Shown piece after piece: positions 32,638-41,359 of a stretch of 64,000 bases of DNA. Source of the DNA: Ignavibacteria bacterium (GTDB lineage: Bacteria; Bacteroidota; Ignavibacteria; Kapaibacteriales; Kapaibacteriaceae); NCBI GenBank assembly GCA_016707005.1, contig JADJIQ010000001.1:370001-434000 (forward strand), given 5' to 3'. The translations under genes were made by a program, and so were the position numbers. The notes under the pieces were generated by a model. It did not search any database. It was not told the origin of the DNA and saw only the letters and a program-made list of their open reading frames with translations. Numbering within the stretch: position 1 is the first letter of the stretch; each line of letters opens with the position of its first letter.

Positions 32638-35600
32638 ATGTATCTGTCGAAACTCGAGATGGTGGGCTTTAAGAGTTTTGGTCTCAAGACCGATCTCGAG
32701 TTCACCGATGGTGTAACAGCGATCGTCGGACCGAACGGATGTGGCAAGACGAACGTTGTGGATGCCATACGTTGGGTGCTTGGAGAACAGAAGACGTCGA
32801 TGCTTCGCGCAGACTCAATGGACCAAGTGATCTTCAATGGTTCACGAGCCAGGAAGCCCCTTGGCATGGCAGAGGTATCGTTGACGATCGAGAACAACAA
32901 GCAGATCTTGCCTACGGAATATTCGCAGGTGGTGATCACTCGTCGCCTCTTCCGCAATGGTGAGAGTCAGTACCTCCTGAATAAGACGCAGTGCAGGCTT
33001 CGAGACATCGTGGATCTCTTCATGGATACCGGTATGCGCTCAGATGCCTATTCGGTGATCGAATTGAAGATGATCGAAACGATCCTCAGCGATAAGGCTG
33101 ATGAGCGCAGACACCTCTTTGAGGAGGCTGCCGGTGTTACGAAGTACAAGGCGCGCAGGAAAGAGGCACAACGCAAGCTTGATGCAGCACAACGTGATAT
33201 TGCTCGCGTGCAGGATATCGTTCGTGAAGTGCAGAAGACCGTGAATTCGCTGGCACGTCAGGCAGAGAAGGCACGTCAGCATCAGGATCTGTCCACACGA
33301 CTGCGCGACCTCGACCGAATTCTGTTTGCGTTTGAATATGCCGAAGAGTTCATTGCTCTAACGCAACTCCTGGAACGTATCACTGGGATACGGCAGAAGC
33401 GCGAGGCTGCAGAGGCTGCCTTGACGTCTGCCGAGCAACAGGTGATCGTGGCGGAAAAGACGCACGAGCAGATGGAACAGGAACTCCGCACTGCCATCAC
33501 CTTCGAGAATGATGTTCGCACGGCATTGAGTGAAGTGCAGCAACGGATCTCCTTGGTCGACGAACGAAAGGCTTCGGCACAACGCGCGCTCGAACGTCTC
33601 GATCGTGAACAGAACGAGTCGCAGTCCCAACAGTCATCCACATCGCAAGAGCTTCAGCAAGTACGAGACCGTATGGTAAGCGGGAAGCTGGAGCATGAAG
33701 AAGCGGTAAAGGAACTTGAGGCCCAACGAGCACTTGTGGAAGAAGCTCAGGCCACCCTCGTGCAAATGCGTGAGGAAATGCATGGTCAGCGAGAAGGTCT
33801 CACGGCCGCACGTCAGATCCTCAATGAGCAGCGCAATCAGGCAGACAGATATCGCATTCAAGGCGAAGGTCAGCAACGCAGACTCGCAGAGAACGAAGCA
33901 CAACAACGTCAGGCATCGGAACGACTGGCACAGGTAGAGGACCAGATAGCGCGCGAGAGTGCGGATCTGCCTGCCTTGGATCAGCAGCTTGCGGAGTCGG
34001 AGCAACGTTTGCATACCGCCGAGGCTCGCCAACGCGATCTCCAGACCGAACAAGAAGGACTTCAAAAGGACTCTGAAGATCTGCGCTCGAAACTCGGGCA
34101 CAGCTCTGCCTCGCTCGAGTTTCTTGTTGGTCTGGTGGACACTACGGAGAGCAGCAAGTTCCTGCTCAACACGCCGGAGTGGACGCCATCGGGTGAGAAG
34201 CTCACGCTTGCAGAGGTGATCAACACCGGTGAGGAGCTCCGTGTGGCAATCGAAGCCGCGCTTGGTGATGCAGCCCGTTACTTTGTTGTGGCACATCGCA
34301 CCGAGGCACAGCAGGCCATCAGCGCACTTTCGAAGAACAGCGTCGGCAAGGCCACATTCTTGTGTCGCGATGCGATCCCTGCGATCGAACAGCCCCCTTC
34401 ACTTGGGAACATCGACGGAGTGATCGGTTGGGCATCTGAGCTTGTGCAGGCAGACGAACAATTGCGCGGCGCGGTACGAGGCATCCTTGGCCATACCGTG
34501 GTTGTGCGGTCGATGGATGATGCATGGAAGGCCATGAGCCAAACTCCTGCAACATCCGCAGTTACGCTCTCGGGAGAGATCGTTCATCGTGCCGGGGCAG
34601 TACGCGGCGGCTCTACATCGAAGACGGAAGGCGTACGTGTTGGACGCCGTGAGCGGATCGATCAGCTCAGAGGAGAGATCGCCACACTTGAACAGCGTAT
34701 CGCAGATGTTGATGGACGACTTCGGGCAGTGAAGCAGGAGTTGGGGACGATCGACTTGCGCAGGCTTGGCGACGAGGTTCGTAAGGTAGCGATCATCCGC
34801 AATGACCGTCAGCAACGTTTGGATTCGCTGCGCGGCAGAGTGGATGATGTACATGCCCAGCAGCAACACCTTCATGAAGAAGCGCAGCGCATCGCCGGGG
34901 AGCTTGAGTCTCTCCGTGTGGACGCTTCTGCGGCTGAGCATGCGATCACGGAGGCCAGTGAAGGAGTAGCAAAACTTGAGTCGGAACTAGCTTCGGCTAC
35001 AGAAGCACTTCAGAATGTTGAGCAGCTCGTGAATCAGCGTATCGGTGAGATGCGCGGAGTTGAGATTCGCGTGGTGCGTTTGAGCGGTGAGCTCCAGACG
35101 CTTGTTAGCAACGAAGGTCGACTCACGAACCAAAGTCTTACGATCGATCAACGTCGTGAACAGCGCGATACAGAACGCAACGATCTTCAACAGCAGATCG
35201 CAACGTTTGAAACAGAGCGTACGGAGTCTGATACGAGCGCCTCAACGATCGTTGCCCGATTGGCCGAAGCGAGGTCCAAGAGAGAAGGTTTGGAGCTTTC
35301 CGTGCGCGAGCATTCGGCTGCCTTCCATCAGGCCGGAGAGGATGTTCGACGTCAGCGGAAGGAACTCGATGGGATCGTCAATGAGCAGCACGAGGCCGAT
35401 CTCAAGCACAATGAAGTACGCCTCCGCATGGAATCACTGGCGCGTAGGGCAAGTGAAGAGCTCGACCTAGAAGTGCCGGAAAATCCGCAAATGCCGGAGT
35501 CGGAGGTTGCGCCCGAGGAGCTTCGCACACAGGTGCAGGATCTCCGACGTAAACTCACATCGATGGGCAACGTGAACTTCCTCGCCCTCGAAGAACATGA

Positions 35601-36180
35601 ACGGGAGAACGAACGATTCCTCTTCCTCACGCAACAACTCTCCGATCTCACGGAAAGTGAGCGAGCACTCAACGAGACCATCGCCGAGATCAATCTCACG
35701 GCGCGTGAGAAGTTCACGTCCACATTTGTGCGAATCCGTGAGAACTTCTCAACGCTCTTCAAGATGCTCTTCAGTGAGGATGACGAAGCCGATCTTCAGA
35801 TGATCGAATCGGCAGATAATGATCCGCTCGAATGCACGATCGAGATCACAGCGAAGCCTCGCGGGAAACGACCGCACAGCATTGAAATGTTGTCCGGGGG
35901 TGAAAAGACCCTTACCGCCATTGCTCTGCTGTTTGCGATCTACTTGGTGAAGCCGAGCCCCTTCTGTATCCTTGATGAAGTGGATGCACCGCTCGACGAT
36001 GCCAATATTGACCGCTATTTGAAGATCATTCGGAAATTTGCAGAGAACACACAATTTTTGATGATCACGCACAATAAGAAGACGATGGAAGCGGCTGATA
36101 CACTATACGGCGTCACGATGGAAGAACCGGCAGTGTCAAAGGTTGTCTCTGTTCATCTTGCAGGCAAATCCGCTGCCTGA
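32638..36180 (+). CDS. smc: SMC, chromosome condensation ATPase
   Basis: 1180 residues, the usual length. Head: Walker A GPNGCGKTNVVDAIRWVLGEQ (about 32-52). Two long coiled-coils rich in Gln, Arg and Glu flank a hinge around residues 495-670 (LSGEIVHRAGAVRGGS at its end). The C-terminal head has the signature LSGGEKTLTAIALLFA and Walker B PFCILDEVDAPLDD. It organises and segregates the chromosome with ScpA/ScpB, which are not in the window. Confidence 0.98.
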   Translation: MYLSKLEMVGFKSFGLKTDLEFTDGVTAIVGPNGCGKTNVVDAIRWVLGEQKTSMLRADSMDQVIFNGSRARKPLGMAEVSLTIENNKQILPTEYSQVVITRRLFRNGESQYLLNKTQCRLRDIVDLFMDTGMRSDAYSVIELKMIETILSDKADERRHLFEEAAGVTKYKARRKEAQRKLDAAQRDIARVQDIVREVQKTVNSLARQAEKARQHQDLSTRLRDLDRILFAFEYAEEFIALTQLLERITGIRQKREAAEAALTSAEQQVIVAEKTHEQMEQELRTAITFENDVRTALSEVQQRISLVDERKASAQRALERLDREQNESQSQQSSTSQELQQVRDRMVSGKLEHEEAVKELEAQRALVEEAQATLVQMREEMHGQREGLTAARQILNEQRNQADRYRIQGEGQQRRLAENEAQQRQASERLAQVEDQIARESADLPALDQQLAESEQRLHTAEARQRDLQTEQEGLQKDSEDLRSKLGHSSASLEFLVGLVDTTESSKFLLNTPEWTPSGEKLTLAEVINTGEELRVAIEAALGDAARYFVVAHRTEAQQAISALSKNSVGKATFLCRDAIPAIEQPPSLGNIDGVIGWASELVQADEQLRGAVRGILGHTVVVRSMDDAWKAMSQTPATSAVTLSGEIVHRAGAVRGGSTSKTEGVRVGRRERIDQLRGEIATLEQRIADVDGRLRAVKQELGTIDLRRLGDEVRKVAIIRNDRQQRLDSLRGRVDDVHAQQQHLHEEAQRIAGELESLRVDASAAEHAITEASEGVAKLESELASATEALQNVEQLVNQRIGEMRGVEIRVVRLSGELQTLVSNEGRLTNQSLTIDQRREQRDTERNDLQQQIATFETERTESDTSASTIVARLAEARSKREGLELSVREHSAAFHQAGEDVRRQRKELDGIVNEQHEADLKHNEVRLRMESLARRASEELDLEVPENPQMPESEVAPEELRTQVQDLRRKLTSMGNVNFLALEEHERENERFLFLTQQLSDLTESERALNETIAEINLTAREKFTSTFVRIRENFSTLFKMLFSEDDEADLQMIESADNDPLECTIEITAKPRGKRPHSIEMLSGGEKTLTAIALLFAIYLVKPSPFCILDEVDAPLDDANIDRYLKIIRKFAENTQFLMITHNKKTMEAADTLYGVTMEEPAVSKVVSVHLAGKSAA

Positions 36181-36208
36181 TCCACGTTCCCCACAAATAA
36201 CGTTGACC

Positions 36209-36739
36209 ATGAAGATCCTCCTCTCTGCTATCGCTCTCTTCGTTCTTGCATCATCTACGGCAGCAGTTGCCCAGGATGAAACACAGCAAACTGTACTCAC
36301 CGAGTCCATCAAGGGTTCATTCGGCAAGGTCTGGCGCTCTGTGAAGAGAGCAATGGAGCAATCCGGCTGCCCTAAGCCCCAGACAGAAAAGATCATCGAA
36401 CCTGCAGAAGAGGGTGGTCTGTATAAAGGGCAATACATTTCCGACTACTGTCTTCTCGCTGAAGGTGAAGACAGCACGAAGGACGTGATCGAACGGTATT
36501 CAAAGGTTCCGCGCATTCGTGGCGGTATATGGGTCACCTGCCGCGTGCAGTACAAGATCAACGTCAAGGAGGAAGAAGGCGGTCAGACCAAGATCATCCT
36601 CCGCGCCGAAATGTCGGGCTTCGAAGAATTCATCACTGCTGCAAACCACTTCTGGGTCTCCAATGGAGACCTCGAACGCAAGATGATGGCCGCGATCATG
36701 GCGTTTACGAATGAAGAATTGCAGAAGGCAGGGGAATAG
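36209..36739 (+). CDS. Secreted protein of unknown function
   Basis: 176 residues from the ATG at 36209. The signal peptide is MKILLSAIALFVLASSTAAVAQ, cleaved before DE. The mature domain has SFGKVWRSVKRAMEQSGC, a Tyr-rich segment and VQYKINVKEEEGGQTKIILRAEMSGFE, a mix of helices and strands with three Cys. I do not recognise the family. It is 28 bases after smc and may ride on its transcript. The stop codon TAG is also the first triplet of the repeat cluster that follows. Confidence 0.75.
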   Translation: MKILLSAIALFVLASSTAAVAQDETQQTVLTESIKGSFGKVWRSVKRAMEQSGCPKPQTEKIIEPAEEGGLYKGQYISDYCLLAEGEDSTKDVIERYSKVPRIRGGIWVTCRVQYKINVKEEEGGQTKIILRAEMSGFEEFITAANHFWVSNGDLERKMMAAIMAFTNEELQKAGE

Positions 36740-36817
36740 TTACTCAGTTACGGAGTTACCCAGTTACCCAGTTACAGAGCTATAGAATAACTGCGTAACT
36801 CTGTAACTGCGTAACTA
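36737..36817. repeat. Inverted GTTAC/GTAAC cluster between convergent genes
   Basis: The left arm has five GTTAC-type units 7-8 bases apart (36739-36776). The right arm has GTAAC units (36788-36812). They can fold into a long hairpin that spans the whole gap and includes both stop codons. It has the same unit as the clusters at 8030 and 61011. Confidence 0.88.
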
Positions 36818-37045
36818 GGTAATTAGCAAATCATACTCCGCTACCTTGATATCAAACTCTGCCCCAGGTGAATACATCTGTGCGGTTTCATCGCTAAGAG
36901 GCTTGGTGACGCGCACAGTAGCCCAGCAGCCGCCGTGGAATTTTACGACCTCTGCCGCGTATAGAGGTTTGCCGCGCAGAGAGACATTGTAGGTGTTGCC
37001 AACAACGAAAGCTTCCTTAGCGACCTTATCGTGGACTGGTTTCAT
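36815..37045 (-). CDS. Small conserved-looking protein of unknown function (76 aa)
   Basis: A compact predicted beta-rich protein: TYNVSLRGKPLYAAEVVKF, then CWATVRVTKPL and FDIKVAEYDLLIT. Its ATG overlaps the end of the aspartate kinase gene by 4 bases (ATGA), which makes translation likely. No family is recognised and no signal peptide is seen. Confidence 0.6.
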   Translation of the reverse strand: MKPVHDKVAKEAFVVGNTYNVSLRGKPLYAAEVVKFHGGCWATVRVTKPLSDETAQMYSPGAEFDIKVAEYDLLIT

Positions 37046-38196
37046 GATGTTGGGTCCTGTGAACTGAGTTGAAGGTGAAGTCTACGCACCACATCCGATG
37101 CAACGTGTGCAGGTACGCGCAGTACGGCAGTGCGATCTGCATGCGACGTATGAACGTCACATGGCGTGTCGGAGTGTAGTTCAAGTACAACGGACGTAAC
37201 GGCCGGAAGCCATTGCGGGCAATCGATGAAGACCGTAGTGATCTCCACATCTGACCCGGCATGATCGGCGATCACGATCGGCAGGCATTGTCCGGGCGCA
37301 CCATCAATGATCGTGGATTCACCGTTCGGATGTTCAGCACTGGCAATACGGATGGGGAGTCCCGAGACCGCAGCCGGATCGATCATCGTAGGATAAAGAA
37401 GCTTGAGCCCGTGATGAGCAGCCACCCGAGCCTGATCATAGGTTAAATGTGGACGTATCGATGTGTTCTCCGTTGTGTGCGGATCGGCACTGCGGATACC
37501 TTCCACGTCGGTGAAGATCACCACTTCTTGTGCCTCGAGCAGGGAGCCAAGGAGCGTTGCTGTGAGGTTGGAAGACTCTTTGCCCATCGTGGTTGTGGCT
37601 CCATCCTCAGAACGCCCTACAAAGCCCTGCACCAGTACGATCCGATGTTTGGAAAGGGCCGGGAGAAGTTCATGCTGGACCCGGATCGCCGTTTTTTCCG
37701 GTATGGGGCTAGCTTTTCCGTGGTCTGCTGTCGTTACGATAACCGTCTGGGCGTCTACGCCAACCACATCCAGACCAGCCTCCTGCAAGACGTGACGCGC
37801 AATGTGGAGGGCAAAGAACTCCCCATGGGCCAAGATCCTGTCCAACGTCTTTGGGGTTAGCTGTCGCGTGGTGGACACCCCGTCCAAAACAGCCGTAAGA
37901 GCCGTGCGTGCTTCGTCTAGCAACGCCTCCATTCCCTCGCGGGTGGTTGCCGATGGCAACAGCGCCCTCACAAGCGTTCGATGGTCTGCCACCACCTGGT
38001 CCAGACGCTCGCGCGCCTCGGCAGCCAAACCCTTCTGGGCAAGGCGGGAGGCAAACTCAAGGTCTCGGGTTGCCGTGGCAAATGCTGACACCACTACCAG
38101 GGTACCATGACCAGGCTGAGCTTGAAGGATGCGAACCATACGCCGGAACCCGTCCGGCTCGCGGAGCACGGCTCCGCCGAATTTCATGACGATCAT
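37042..38196 (-). CDS. Aspartate kinase
   Basis: 384 residues. KFGGAVL (5-11) is the amino-acid-kinase start, VLVQGFVGR and TTTMGKESSNLTATLLG replace the common TLGRGGSD form, and FTDVEGIRSADP is typical of aspartokinase. It phosphorylates aspartate at the entry to lysine/threonine/methionine synthesis. The C-terminus after about residue 280 is only long enough for one complete ACT domain; most enzymes have two, so feedback control may differ. The first ATG, four bases after a TAGATTTG element, is used; a second Met is at residue 4. Confidence 0.85.
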   Translation of the reverse strand: MIVMKFGGAVLREPDGFRRMVRILQAQPGHGTLVVVSAFATATRDLEFASRLAQKGLAAEARERLDQVVADHRTLVRALLPSATTREGMEALLDEARTALTAVLDGVSTTRQLTPKTLDRILAHGEFFALHIARHVLQEAGLDVVGVDAQTVIVTTADHGKASPIPEKTAIRVQHELLPALSKHRIVLVQGFVGRSEDGATTTMGKESSNLTATLLGSLLEAQEVVIFTDVEGIRSADPHTTENTSIRPHLTYDQARVAAHHGLKLLYPTMIDPAAVSGLPIRIASAEHPNGESTIIDGAPGQCLPIVIADHAGSDVEITTVFIDCPQWLPAVTSVVLELHSDTPCDVHTSHADRTAVLRVPAHVASDVVRRLHLQLSSQDPTS

Positions 38197-38200
38197 GCGG

Positions 38201-38208
38201 CAAATCTA
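38201..38208 (-). promoter_or_regulatory. Promoter -7 element (TAGATTTG) of the aspartate kinase, four bases before the ATG
   Basis: A perfect TAnnTTTG, followed by CCGC and the ATG. A TTG on the same strand at 38232-38234 is about 23 bases upstream. It implies a leaderless mRNA. Confidence 0.6.
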
Positions 38209-38238
38209 GCACCTGCCAAGTGACCATTCAGCAAGTAC

Positions 38239-38269
38239 TTGCATAGAATTGTGAACTGCCGTATGTTTG
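38239..38269 (+). promoter_or_regulatory. Promoter of the small ribosomal operon
   Basis: TTG at 38239-38241, a 20-base spacer and TATGTTTG at 38262-38269, a complete Bacteroidota-type promoter. The first gene starts 48 bases later. Confidence 0.6.
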
Positions 38270-38317
38270 TTGTTCCCACGGAAACGAACTACTCAACCTC
38301 AGGCTATTGAGGACGAC

Positions 38318-38491
38318 ATGGCTAAGCAGCAAACATTCGGCGACAAGACAAAGAAAAAAGCCGGCGATTCGAAGATCAGCGTCAAGGTCATCAAGGCCTT
38401 CCGCTCAGAGAAGGGCACCGTTAAGTACATGGAGCGCTTCGTAAAGGTCGACGACGTTGGACAAATCGACAAGATGGATTTCACGAGGTAA
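38318..38491 (+). CDS. 57-residue basic protein, possible bL38 (DUF4295)-like ribosomal protein
   Basis: MAKQQTFGDKTKKKAGD followed by SVKVIKAFRSEKGT and VKYMERFVKVDDVGQID. It is first in an operon with rpmE and rpsR. Its size, MAK start, basic N-terminus, K-x-IK-x3-S-x-K-G core and acidic end resemble DUF4295, described as bL38 in Bacteroidota ribosomes. The likeness is by eye and partial. The ATG at 38318 follows GAGGACGAC; the longer frame from 38267 is rejected because it starts within the promoter. Confidence 0.5.
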   Translation: MAKQQTFGDKTKKKAGDSKISVKVIKAFRSEKGTVKYMERFVKVDDVGQIDKMDFTR

Positions 38492-38496
38492 TTTCG

Positions 38497-38739
38497 ATGA
38501 AGAAGGGCATTCACCCCGCATACAAGACCATCGACATCGTAATGACCGATGGTACCACCTACAAGACCCGTTCGTGCTTCAAGGGCGATCGCATGGTTCT
38601 TGAAATCGATTCAAAGTCACATCCGTTCTACACGGGCAAGCAAATGCTCATAGACACGGCTGGTCGCGTTGACCGATTCAAGAAGCGTCTCGAAAAGACC
38701 CAGGCCGTGCGCGACGCGAAGGCCGCACAAGGAAAGTAA
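38497..38739 (+). CDS. rpmE: 50S ribosomal protein L31
   Basis: 80 residues starting MKKGIHPAY, with TTYKTRSCF and SHPFYTGKQ...DRFKKR, the bL31 pattern. The zinc-binding Cys set is absent (one Cys), so this is the zinc-free form. Five bases separate it from the upstream stop. Confidence 0.95.
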   Translation: MKKGIHPAYKTIDIVMTDGTTYKTRSCFKGDRMVLEIDSKSHPFYTGKQMLIDTAGRVDRFKKRLEKTQAVRDAKAAQGK

Positions 38740-38754
38740 ACAGGAGATTATCAC

Positions 38755-39030
38755 GTGGCAATGCCAACCTCACCAAATCCGAATACGATCAATTCGCCGT
38801 TCCGCCAAAAGCGGAACCAACCGAAGAAGCGTACAAATCCACTCAAGAAGTCGCGTTTGATCGATTACCTCGATCCGAAGTTCTTGGGTCGCTTCACGAA
38901 CGACCAAGGCAAGATCCTGCCCCGTCGTATCACTGGCGTAACGGCTCTTCAGCAACGTCGCCTCTGCAGCGCGATCAAGTATGCACGCCACCTGGCACTG
39001 CTGCCGTTCGTAGCGCAAGACACGCGTTAA
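38755..39030 (+). CDS. rpsR: 30S ribosomal protein S18
   Basis: 91 residues: a basic N-terminal tail, then IDYLDPKFLGRFTNDQGKILPRR, TGVTALQQRRL and IKYARHLALLPF, all canonical bS18. The GTG at 38755 is 8 bases after AGGAG; an ATG two codons later is possible. Confidence 0.96.
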   Translation: MAMPTSPNPNTINSPFRQKRNQPKKRTNPLKKSRLIDYLDPKFLGRFTNDQGKILPRRITGVTALQQRRLCSAIKYARHLALLPFVAQDTR

Positions 39031-39036
39031 GAAATG

Positions 39037-39126
39037 ACGTTAAGACAGTTATGACGTTATGACAATTATGACGGTTATGACAGCTGTAACCCCGTAACTG
39101 AGTAACTACGTAACTGAGTAACTTCT
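39037..39126. repeat. Degenerate decamer and GTAAC repeats after rpsR
   Basis: First about four units like GACGTTATGA/GACAGTTATGA (39037-39081), then GTAAC units every 8-9 bases (39085-39121). The second half belongs to the GTTAC/GTAAC family but here only one arm is clear. Confidence 0.7.
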
Positions 39127-39143
39127 CAAAAGAGTAATTATCC

Positions 39144-39172
39144 AAAAAAGCCCCGCACTGCGGGGCTTTTTT
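39144..39172. terminator. Bidirectional terminator between rpsR and the Fe-S reductase gene
   Basis: A perfect stem AAAAAAGCCCCGC/GCGGGGCTTTTTT with loop ACT. T-runs lie on both strands, so it can stop both convergent transcripts. Confidence 0.95.
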
Positions 39173-39174
39173 CG

Positions 39175-40230
39175 TTAGCGCTTGCTGGCATCCACGGCGT
39201 GATGCGGAGTGGGACGTCGGCCTCGCTCTCGATGGACCTGTGGGTATTCGTGTCTATCAAGAAGAGGGACAGAGTCGCAGACAGGAGGGGGATCGTGCAT
39301 TACAACCGTGGGGAAGATCTTGGTGGGCTCGCCATTGAAATCTTTTGCCCATTCCTTGTGGTTGTAGACGCAGACGGGTAAGCAGGCTGAGCAATAGTTG
39401 TGTTTGGCGAAGTAGGGGAAACACTTGCCGGTGTCCACCTTGTATCGATCATTCCCTAGGTGATCCTTGCCAGCCTCGGGGCTGCGTTCATCCGGAATGG
39501 CGTCTGCCGGACAATAGATCCTGCATGCCTTGCACGTATCGCAGAAGGCGGCAATGCCTGCGTCGATCGGTGCATCACATGCAAGAGGCATTGAGGTGAG
39601 CACACTCCCCATGCGAAACAATGGACCAAGCTCGGGGTTGATGATGCTACCATGTCTTCCAAGTTCACCAAAACCAGCCTTGAGCCCGATCGGGATGTGA
39701 AGCACGTTACTGTCGCCCAGCGGGTGTTCTACTCGGCAGGCATAGCCCCGCTTGCGAAGGGCATCTGCCAGACCGATCACCACCTCGCCGAGGTCGTGAT
39801 AGATCCGCATACATTCGATGGCACTTCGCGTATCCGGCACGCTCTGGAATTCGGCGTATCGCATGCGTTTCCCGACAGCGATTGCGAAGTGTTCGTGAAC
39901 CTCTCGGCCTCGGTAGATATCAGATGGTTCTATTGCGCAGATACCAACGATGTCGGCACCAAGGTCTCGCGCTACGGACTTTACCCACGTAGCTGCTTCT
40001 TGACCACCAGAGAAAGGCTGCTCAACGTCTGCAACGGGTCCGGTGAAACGAGGCGCTTGTTCATCATGAATGAGATGCAGGTATTCCTGTACTTCGGAGA
40101 TCACGATCGAACGACCGCCAACGCCCGCATACCACTCCGCCCAGGCGAATGCCGGTACTGCATCAGGTGCTGCCCTTATCGGCTCTGATAGGTAGTTGTG
40201 GTTGGATGAAAGTGTTTCCATGATTGCCAA
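39175..40230 (-). CDS. Reductive-dehalogenase-like double [4Fe-4S] protein
   Basis: 351 residues. Cluster 1 is C230-x2-C233-x2-C236-x3-C240-P; cluster 2 is C270-x9-C280-x2-C283-x3-C287. Before them lies AGFGELGRHGSIINPELGP...GSVLTSMPLACD, the block that in RdhA proteins contacts cobalamin. RdhA enzymes carry a Tat signal and are usually 450 residues or more; this one has no Tat signal and a shorter N-terminal region. QueG (epoxyqueuosine reductase) shares the cluster layout but lacks the GELGRHG block in this form. It may be a cobalamin-dependent cytoplasmic reductase of unknown substrate. The gene starts 55 bases inside the end of the DUF3179 gene. Confidence 0.7.
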   Translation of the reverse strand: MAIMETLSSNHNYLSEPIRAAPDAVPAFAWAEWYAGVGGRSIVISEVQEYLHLIHDEQAPRFTGPVADVEQPFSGGQEAATWVKSVARDLGADIVGICAIEPSDIYRGREVHEHFAIAVGKRMRYAEFQSVPDTRSAIECMRIYHDLGEVVIGLADALRKRGYACRVEHPLGDSNVLHIPIGLKAGFGELGRHGSIINPELGPLFRMGSVLTSMPLACDAPIDAGIAAFCDTCKACRIYCPADAIPDERSPEAGKDHLGNDRYKVDTGKCFPYFAKHNYCSACLPVCVYNHKEWAKDFNGEPTKIFPTVVMHDPPPVCDSVPLLDRHEYPQVHRERGRRPTPHHAVDASKR

Positions 40231-41276
40231 TACTCTCGATACGATTGAACAACCACACCGGATGTGATGGAGTCGCGAAAGACCGTGACAGGAGAACCGA
40301 ACGATGTTGGGCGTTGAAACGCTATGACCGTTGCATTAACGGTGTCCCTGATCACAGATACGTTCGATCGCATCACAAGATCGCGCACCGGATAGGCGCG
40401 AGCTGCGCCGTTGATCTCTACACCGATGACCAAGGATCGTTTCCCGTACGACTGCGTTGTATCGCCGGTGCGGACTGCAAAGCCCCTTGACCAATCATAA
40501 CGATCACCTGTTGCTTCATCAGGAACAAAGGTGGAGACGGACGAGACATTTGTAAGGGCTAACATTTCTGACACGGTGCCCTGTGTGAACGGAACATCCG
40601 AAAAGACCTTTCCCTTCTGGGGTCCTACAACACATTCTCCTGTGGCCTGATACCACCAGCTGCCCGTTGTTCGGTCCTCGAAGATCGCATTGAAGTGATT
40701 GGCTCCAACAAGACGAAACGTCTCATGTTTGCCATCGATCATCGGTGAATAAACACGTCCGGTATGACACATCGTGCAATAGGTCACAAGAACCGGGACG
40801 CCCCCTACAGTGTCGTGGATCTTATGATGATGGGCTACGAGGTCAAGTGGATAGCCGGCTGCTTGACCATTGAGATACACCCACATGTAGACCGTTGTAT
40901 CGGACGAAGCCTGCGAAGGATCTATCTGTGTTCTCTTGACCGAAGAGGGTTCGTTGAACATCTCTTCTGCAGATGCTTCGGTACGCGACAAATAGTGAAG
41001 GCCTCCGGCAAGGACGACGAGAAGAACGATCAGCGTTCTCCACCACCATCGCGTTGATGGCCATGTGTTGATGATGCCGATCAACATTAGACCGATACCG
41101 ATCCCGATGGAGAGATACTGTACTTGATAGACCACATAGGAGAACGTGATGCTATCCCACTCTTGCATGGCCGGCACAATGGGCATGAGCGTTAAGCCCA
41201 GGGCCAGAGCAGGAACGATGACAAAGAGCCATCCGATGAGAATGAAGGACCAACGATACTGCTGTAGCATGAACAC
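40176..41276 (-). CDS. DUF3179 membrane protein with CxxCH motif
   Basis: 366 residues. Three helices at about 10-33, 48-70 and 79-97 are followed by a DUF3179 domain: YPLDLVAHHHKIHD, VLVTYCTMCHTGRVYSP (C-x2-C-H, a possible haem c site), LVGANHFNAIFED and GSWWYQATGE. The domain probably lies outside the membrane. Function of the family is unknown. The long overlap with the reductase gene suggests coupled translation and a joint role. The region 41277-41359 upstream holds no gene. Confidence 0.8.
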   Translation of the reverse strand: MFMLQQYRWSFILIGWLFVIVPALALGLTLMPIVPAMQEWDSITFSYVVYQVQYLSIGIGIGLMLIGIINTWPSTRWWWRTLIVLLVVLAGGLHYLSRTEASAEEMFNEPSSVKRTQIDPSQASSDTTVYMWVYLNGQAAGYPLDLVAHHHKIHDTVGGVPVLVTYCTMCHTGRVYSPMIDGKHETFRLVGANHFNAIFEDRTTGSWWYQATGECVVGPQKGKVFSDVPFTQGTVSEMLALTNVSSVSTFVPDEATGDRYDWSRGFAVRTGDTTQSYGKRSLVIGVEINGAARAYPVRDLVMRSNVSVIRDTVNATVIAFQRPTSFGSPVTVFRDSITSGVVVQSYREYWQSWKHFHPTTTTYQSR

Positions 41277-41359
41277 ACTCCAGATAAGGCCTTCAATATC
41301 GGTCGTATGAACGTTCAGTTCACAGGTCGGATAGGCGCTTCGAACATTAGTAGCTTAGG

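Noticed and set aside
39175..40230. Identification as QueG, epoxyqueuosine reductase
   Set aside because: The GELGRHG...NPELGP block and the position of the Cys sets fit reductive dehalogenases better, and no queuosine gene is nearby. Not excluded.
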